Part shown: one piece after another, positions 13,609 to 16,965 of the stretch | Numbering within the stretch: the first letter of the stretch is position 1 | How the letters are laid out: every line of letters begins with the position of its first letter | Made by a program: the position numbers and the translations under genes | NCBI GenBank assembly: GCA_022784805.1 | Contig: JALFYG010000166.1 | Location: 1-16,965, forward strand | From: Spirochaetales bacterium | Lineage (GTDB): Bacteria > Spirochaetota > Spirochaetia > Sphaerochaetales > Sphaerochaetaceae | Direction: 5' to 3' | DNA: 16,965 nucleotides | The notes under the pieces: model-generated | Told to the model about the DNA's origin: nothing | Seen by the model: the letters and a program-made list of their open reading frames with translations, nothing else | The model's database searches: none

Positions 13609-15723
13609 TTATTTCTGGTTCTTCTTCTTTTCTTCGTACTTCTTCTTCAATTCTTCAGCTACACCCATTGGAACTTTGCCGTACTTAGCAACTTCCATTG
13701 TGAACTCAGCCTTACCCTGTGTGAGGGATCTGAGGACTGTGGAATAACCGAACATTTCTGCAAGAGGTACTTCTGCGATGACAGTACACTGGTTATTGTC
13801 TTCTGTAGAAGAGACGATCATACCTCTGCGCTGGTTGATGGAACCGAAGATGTTACCCTGGAATTCACTTGGGCCTTCAACTTCAACCTTCATGATAGGC
13901 TCCAAGATGACTGGCTTAGCCTTCTCATATGCTTCTCTGAAAGCGTTAAGAGCTGCTGTCTGGAATGCCATATCAGATGAGTCAACTGGGTGCCAAGCAC
14001 CATCGTTGACACAAACCTTGACGCCGATTACTGGGAAGCCAAGCTGAGATCCCTTCTTTACAGCTGTCTGGAAGCCCTTGTCACAAGATGGGATGTATTC
14101 TGTAGGAATAGCACCACCCTTGACTTCGTCTGTGAATACGTAGTCTGGAGCTGGTTCGTCTGGGTTATCGCTGACTGTTGGTTCGATATAACCAGCAACA
14201 CGAGCATACTGACCGGAACCACCTGTCTGCTTCTTGTGAGTATAGTTGAATTCAGCTCTCTGGCTGATAGCTTCTCTGTAAGCAACCTCTGGCTGACCAA
14301 TTGTTACTTCAGCTTTATACTCTCTCTTCATTCTTTCGATGTAGACATCCAGGTGAAGCTCTCCCATACCCTTGATGATTGTCTGGTTAGACTCTGGATC
14401 AACATATGTCTGGAAAGTTGGGTCTTCCTTTGTGAATCTGTTGAGAGCCTTAGCCATGTTATCAGCAGCCTTCTTGTCAACAGGAGTGATGGCAAGAGAG
14501 ATAACTGGGTTTGGAACGAACATACTGGTCATGGAGTAATTGAGACTTGGATCACAGAATGTATCACCGCTGGCACAATCGATACCGAAAAGAGCTGCAA
14601 TCTCACCACAACCTGCTTCAGAAATATCTTCCATTGTAGAAGCATGCATCTTTACAAGTCTTCCAACAAGGAACTTCTTCTTGCTTCTTGTGTTGTAGAG
14701 TGTATCACCCTTCTTGATTCTTCCCTGATAGACACGGATATATGTCAACTGACCATACTGACCATCTTCAAGCTTGAATGCGAGGATGACAGGCTTTGCA
14801 TCTTCCTTGGACTCCAAGACGACTTCCTTCTCGTTGTTGTCCAAGTCGAGAGCTCTGTTCTCAACATCTGTTGGGTTTGGAAGATAATCGATGACACCGT
14901 CCAAGAGAGGCTGGATACCCTTGTTCTTGTATGCAGAACCCATGAAGACTGGGCAGAGCTCAAGGTTGATTGTAGCTCTTCTGATACATTCCTTAAGAAG
15001 CTCGACAGAAACATTCTCTTCAAGCATAGCTTCCATGAGTTCATCGTTACCGGAACACATAGAAACAGCATCCAAGAGAGCTTCTCTCTTCTCGTTAGCT
15101 TCATCCAAAAGATCAGCTGGGATCTCTTCTTCTCTTACGCCGTCACCTGCAGGACCTGCATCGAAGTAGAGAGCCTTCATGTTGACAAGGTCAACAACAC
15201 CCTCAAGCTTGTCTTCAAGACCGATTGGGATTTCCATAAGAACAGCGTTGAGGCCTAGCTTTTCGATAAGCTGGTCCTTAACTCTGTATGGGTTGGCACC
15301 TGTTCTGTCACACTTATTGACGAATGCAATACGTGGAACATGATATCTCTTCATCTGTCTATCAACTGTGATGGACTGTGACTGTACACCACCTACAGAG
15401 CAGAGTACCAAGATAGCTCCATCAAGAACTCTCAAAGATCTCTCGACTTCGATTGTGAAGTCGACGTGACCGGGAGTATCGATAACGTTGATTTCGTGAC
15501 CCTTCCACATAACGTTTGTTGCTGCGGAAGCAATGGTTATTCCTCTTTCTCTTTCAAGTTCCATGGAGTCCATGGTTGCACCGACTCCGTCCTTACCGCG
15601 GACTTCGTGAATTGCATGAATTTTGTTGCAGTAGTAGAGGATGCGTTCTGACAATGTTGTCTTACCGGAGTCAATGTGAGCACTGATACCGATGTTTCTC
15701 ATTCCAAGAAGATCGTGGGTCAT
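13609..15723 (-). CDS. fusA: Elongation factor G, spirochaete spdEFG1 / mitochondrial EFG1 type
   Basis: EF-G is the GTPase that drives tRNA-mRNA translocation on the ribosome. The 704-residue product has a complete G domain: G1 AHIDSGKT at 15-22 (most bacterial EF-Gs have AHVDAGKT), switch region RERGITIASAA, G3 DTPGH, G4 NKCD and G5 GSAYKNKG. Domain II and the catalytic domain IV (VAYREAISQ, later KKQTGGSGQYARV) follow. RNIGISAHIDSGKTTL and HEVRGKDGVGATMDSMELER match the mitochondrial EFG1-like group, found in spirochaetes, planctomycetes and deltaproteobacteria. In spirochaetes this form performs translocation, while a second paralogue handles ribosome recycling; which applies here is inferred from the N-terminal motifs. 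The start at 15723 lacks a close Shine-Dalgarno; GAGG lies about 14 bases upstream. Confidence 0.95.
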   Translation of the reverse strand: MTHDLLGMRNIGISAHIDSGKTTLSERILYYCNKIHAIHEVRGKDGVGATMDSMELERERGITIASAATNVMWKGHEINVIDTPGHVDFTIEVERSLRVLDGAILVLCSVGGVQSQSITVDRQMKRYHVPRIAFVNKCDRTGANPYRVKDQLIEKLGLNAVLMEIPIGLEDKLEGVVDLVNMKALYFDAGPAGDGVREEEIPADLLDEANEKREALLDAVSMCSGNDELMEAMLEENVSVELLKECIRRATINLELCPVFMGSAYKNKGIQPLLDGVIDYLPNPTDVENRALDLDNNEKEVVLESKEDAKPVILAFKLEDGQYGQLTYIRVYQGRIKKGDTLYNTRSKKKFLVGRLVKMHASTMEDISEAGCGEIAALFGIDCASGDTFCDPSLNYSMTSMFVPNPVISLAITPVDKKAADNMAKALNRFTKEDPTFQTYVDPESNQTIIKGMGELHLDVYIERMKREYKAEVTIGQPEVAYREAISQRAEFNYTHKKQTGGSGQYARVAGYIEPTVSDNPDEPAPDYVFTDEVKGGAIPTEYIPSCDKGFQTAVKKGSQLGFPVIGVKVCVNDGAWHPVDSSDMAFQTAALNAFREAYEKAKPVILEPIMKVEVEGPSEFQGNIFGSINQRRGMIVSSTEDNNQCTVIAEVPLAEMFGYSTVLRSLTQGKAEFTMEVAKYGKVPMGVAEELKKKYEEKKKNQK

Positions 15724-15751
15724 TTGTTTCTTTATACCTCTTGTAGTAGTT

Positions 15752-15774
15752 GAGAGCGGAGGTTCCCGCTTCTC
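15752..15774 (-). promoter_or_regulatory. Hairpin in the predicted EF-G mRNA leader
   Basis: On the minus strand GAGA-A-GCGG (15774-15766) pairs with CCGC-TCTC (15759-15752) with one bulged A and a GAACCT loop. It lies about 29-51 bases before the ATG. It may be a leader regulatory element or a chance stem. Confidence 0.35.
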
Positions 15775-15803
15775 TTCGTTTTCATAAAATCTAAACCGTT
15801 TGA

Positions 15804-15832
15804 ATATTATGGATTTTAATGTGTTTAATCAA
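15804..15832 (-). promoter_or_regulatory. Likely EF-G promoter
   Basis: On the minus strand TTGATT (15832-15827) is followed after 17 bases by TAATAT (15809-15804), or after 15 bases by CATAAT (15811-15806). Both -10 options are imperfect. The leader would be roughly 75 bases and includes the hairpin at 15752-15774. The 228-bp divergent gap between EF-G and the HIT gene holds no gene I can see. Confidence 0.45.
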
Positions 15833-15951
15833 GTATCTTGTTCATCAAACGTGAATTACCCATCAAAAAACCCCTATATAACATTTAAGACTCTTTCAGA
15901 ATGGCCTTCTTCTCTTTTCCATTTTGCCTCGGAGGTGTTAGAATCATTTAC

Positions 15952-16356
15952 ATGGCTACAGTATTCGAAATGATTAGAGACGGTGAAATCCCGTCAGTCA
16001 AGATTTATGAAGATGATTTGTGTTTCGTTATCCTGGATTTGTCACCAGTGAACAAGGGACATGCACTGGTTATATCAAAAACAGCAGCTCCAACCTTCAC
16101 AGAGGTTGAGGACGCCACTCTCCACCACATGATCAATGTGGCCAAGAAAGTCGACCAGAAGATGAGGGAAAAGCTTGGAGCAGACGGCACTAACATTATG
16201 ATCAATAATGGCCCTGCATCAGGACAGGAAGTGCCTCACCTCCACATCCATGTTATTCCTAGATTCTTTGACGACCATAAGACATTCGTTTTCCCTTCAA
16301 AAGAAAAGTATAGTGAGGGTGAAATGCAGAAGTACGGAGACCTTTTAAAGTTATGA
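15952..16356 (+). CDS. HIT-family (histidine triad) nucleotide hydrolase, HINT-like
   Basis: HIT proteins hydrolyse nucleoside phosphoramidates or dinucleoside polyphosphates in the cytoplasm. From the ATG at 15952 the product has 134 residues, starting MATVFEMIRDGEIPSVKIYEDD, which lines up with the normal HINT start. The triad HLHIHVI places His96, His98 and His100, with NNGPASGQEVPH before it. The N-terminal zinc cysteines of some HINT proteins are absent. The frame is open to an ATG at 15901, but the 17 extra residues match nothing in the family. GGAGGT (15931-15936) is a strong Shine-Dalgarno sequence but stands 15 bases from the chosen ATG, further than normal. The stop overlaps the next gene's ATG as ATGA. 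Confidence 0.92.
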   Translation: MATVFEMIRDGEIPSVKIYEDDLCFVILDLSPVNKGHALVISKTAAPTFTEVEDATLHHMINVAKKVDQKMREKLGADGTNIMINNGPASGQEVPHLHIHVIPRFFDDHKTFVFPSKEKYSEGEMQKYGDLLKL

Positions 16357-16965
16357 AATCAAAACTCCCTCTTTTTGTCCTATTCGTTCTTATCTTATCG
16401 TCCTGTGCAACTTACACTATTTCGGAGGCAAGAGAGATAATCTCATACCCGGAAGAGAGCAATCTCTCTTCCACAAAATATAGTGAGATATTGGAAAATC
16501 AGGAAAGAATTGAGATAGAAAAGAGAGAAATAGAAGAAGAGAAAGCAAGAATCGAAAGAGAGAACAGCGTAAACGAATACCCTGAGTCTTACTCGGATAT
16601 TACTCTTCCTTTCTATTATAACCCAGTGAAGAACAAGACCGCAGATGAGGCAAAGGACCAGTTCTCCGCCATTTTGATTCCTCTTGGAGACGACATGCTT
16701 GAAGACGAAGCACTTATCTCCATAAAGAATTGTATCCAGGACAAAGACTCTGAGATTATCGCCCTCACTGGCTCTTACTCCAATAGAGCCAGATTCTCCA
16801 CTCTCCTTGGAGAGGATGCAATCACTCTCGAAGGCGGCACTATTATATTTAAGGAATCATATGCGGTGGAGGCACAGAGTGACCGCATCACTCTCGCCAT
16901 CTCTCCTGACTATGATGTGACTATCCTCTCAATGGATCAGAAGCCTCTCTTGCCAGACGGCGGAG
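16353..16965 (+). CDS. Putative lipoprotein with coiled coil, 3' end outside the window
   Basis: The frame starting at 16353 stays open for 204 codons to the window edge. It begins MKSKLPLFVLFVLILSSC, a lipoprotein signal with lipobox LSSC and Cys18, so the protein should be exported and lipid-anchored. Residues about 48-70 are a charged, Glu/Arg/Lys-rich helix likely to form a coiled coil (IEIEKREIEEEKARIERE). A predominantly beta-like, acidic region follows (ILIPLGDDMLEDEALISI, IIALTGSY, ITLEGGTIIF). I do not recognise the family. The ATGA overlap with the HIT gene implies coupled translation, although the HIT product is cytoplasmic. Start choice is supported by the signal peptide. Confidence 0.8.
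   Translation, partial: MKSKLPLFVLFVLILSSCATYTISEAREIISYPEESNLSSTKYSEILENQERIEIEKREIEEEKARIERENSVNEYPESYSDITLPFYYNPVKNKTADEAKDQFSAILIPLGDDMLEDEALISIKNCIQDKDSEIIALTGSYSNRARFSTLLGEDAITLEGGTIIFKESYAVEAQSDRITLAISPDYDVTILSMDQKPLLPDGG

Noticed and set aside
13990..15258. A 422-codon open frame on the plus strand opposite the EF-G gene
   Set aside because: It is antisense to a fully convincing EF-G. The composition is Cys/Ser/Leu-rich as expected from reversed codons, and it has no ribosome binding site or domain.
15901..15951. ATG at 15901 adding 17 residues to the HIT protein
   Set aside because: The extension is Phe-rich with no family match and contains the GGAGGT. The start at 15952 matches known HIT proteins.

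Overview
The window looks like a chromosomal segment from a spirochaete, probably a Treponema- or Sphaerochaeta-like member of Spirochaetales. Three things point there: a mitochondrial-EFG1-like elongation factor G with an AHIDSGKT P-loop (the spirochaete spdEFG1 type), a CarD regulator overlapping a fused IspD-IspF gene (an order I recall from Treponema), and an Rpn/PDDEXK_2 nuclease with heptad-rich C-terminal pieces. This taxonomy is inferred from protein features; no rRNA gene is present.

Layout: 1-364 is a damaged edge, with the N-terminus of a minus-strand gene (possibly TnpB-like) next to a winged-helix remnant. uvrC (minus, 367-2148) diverges from a radical SAM gene of the spore photoproduct lyase family (2198-3427), followed 15 bp later by an XRE-type regulator (3443-4075). 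A COG2865-like AlbA_2/ATPase gene (minus, 4140-5603) lies between two nearly identical 57-bp dyad repeats, 52 of 57 positions the same. A tightly overlapping minus-strand operon follows: malQ, rsmE, nitroreductase (8771 down to 5768). carD (from 8917) and ispDF run on the plus strand.

10619-11744 holds an Rpn-type nuclease that stops early. Two short tandem ORFs follow, each encoding a version of its C-terminal domain, then a terminator. 11788-12681 encodes a lipoprotein-signal-bearing prephenate dehydratase whose ACT domain lacks the usual ESRP motif. The EF-G gene (minus, 13609-15723) is followed by a P-loop NTPase gene (13546-12833) with a hairpin between them. The right end carries a HIT-family gene (15952-16356) overlapping by ATGA a partial lipoprotein gene that runs off the window.

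Most genes are housekeeping: DNA repair, rRNA methylation, isoprenoid precursors, glycogen/maltodextrin use and translation. The accessory material is concentrated in the repeat-flanked AlbA_2 gene with its XRE neighbour, the split Rpn cluster and the left edge. The strongest candidates for something undescribed are the dyad-flanked, probably self-regulated AlbA_2/ATPase unit; the Rpn locus with duplicated stand-alone C-terminal proteins, which resembles the RpnL/RpnS toxin/intragenic antitoxin arrangement; and the exported prephenate dehydratase.
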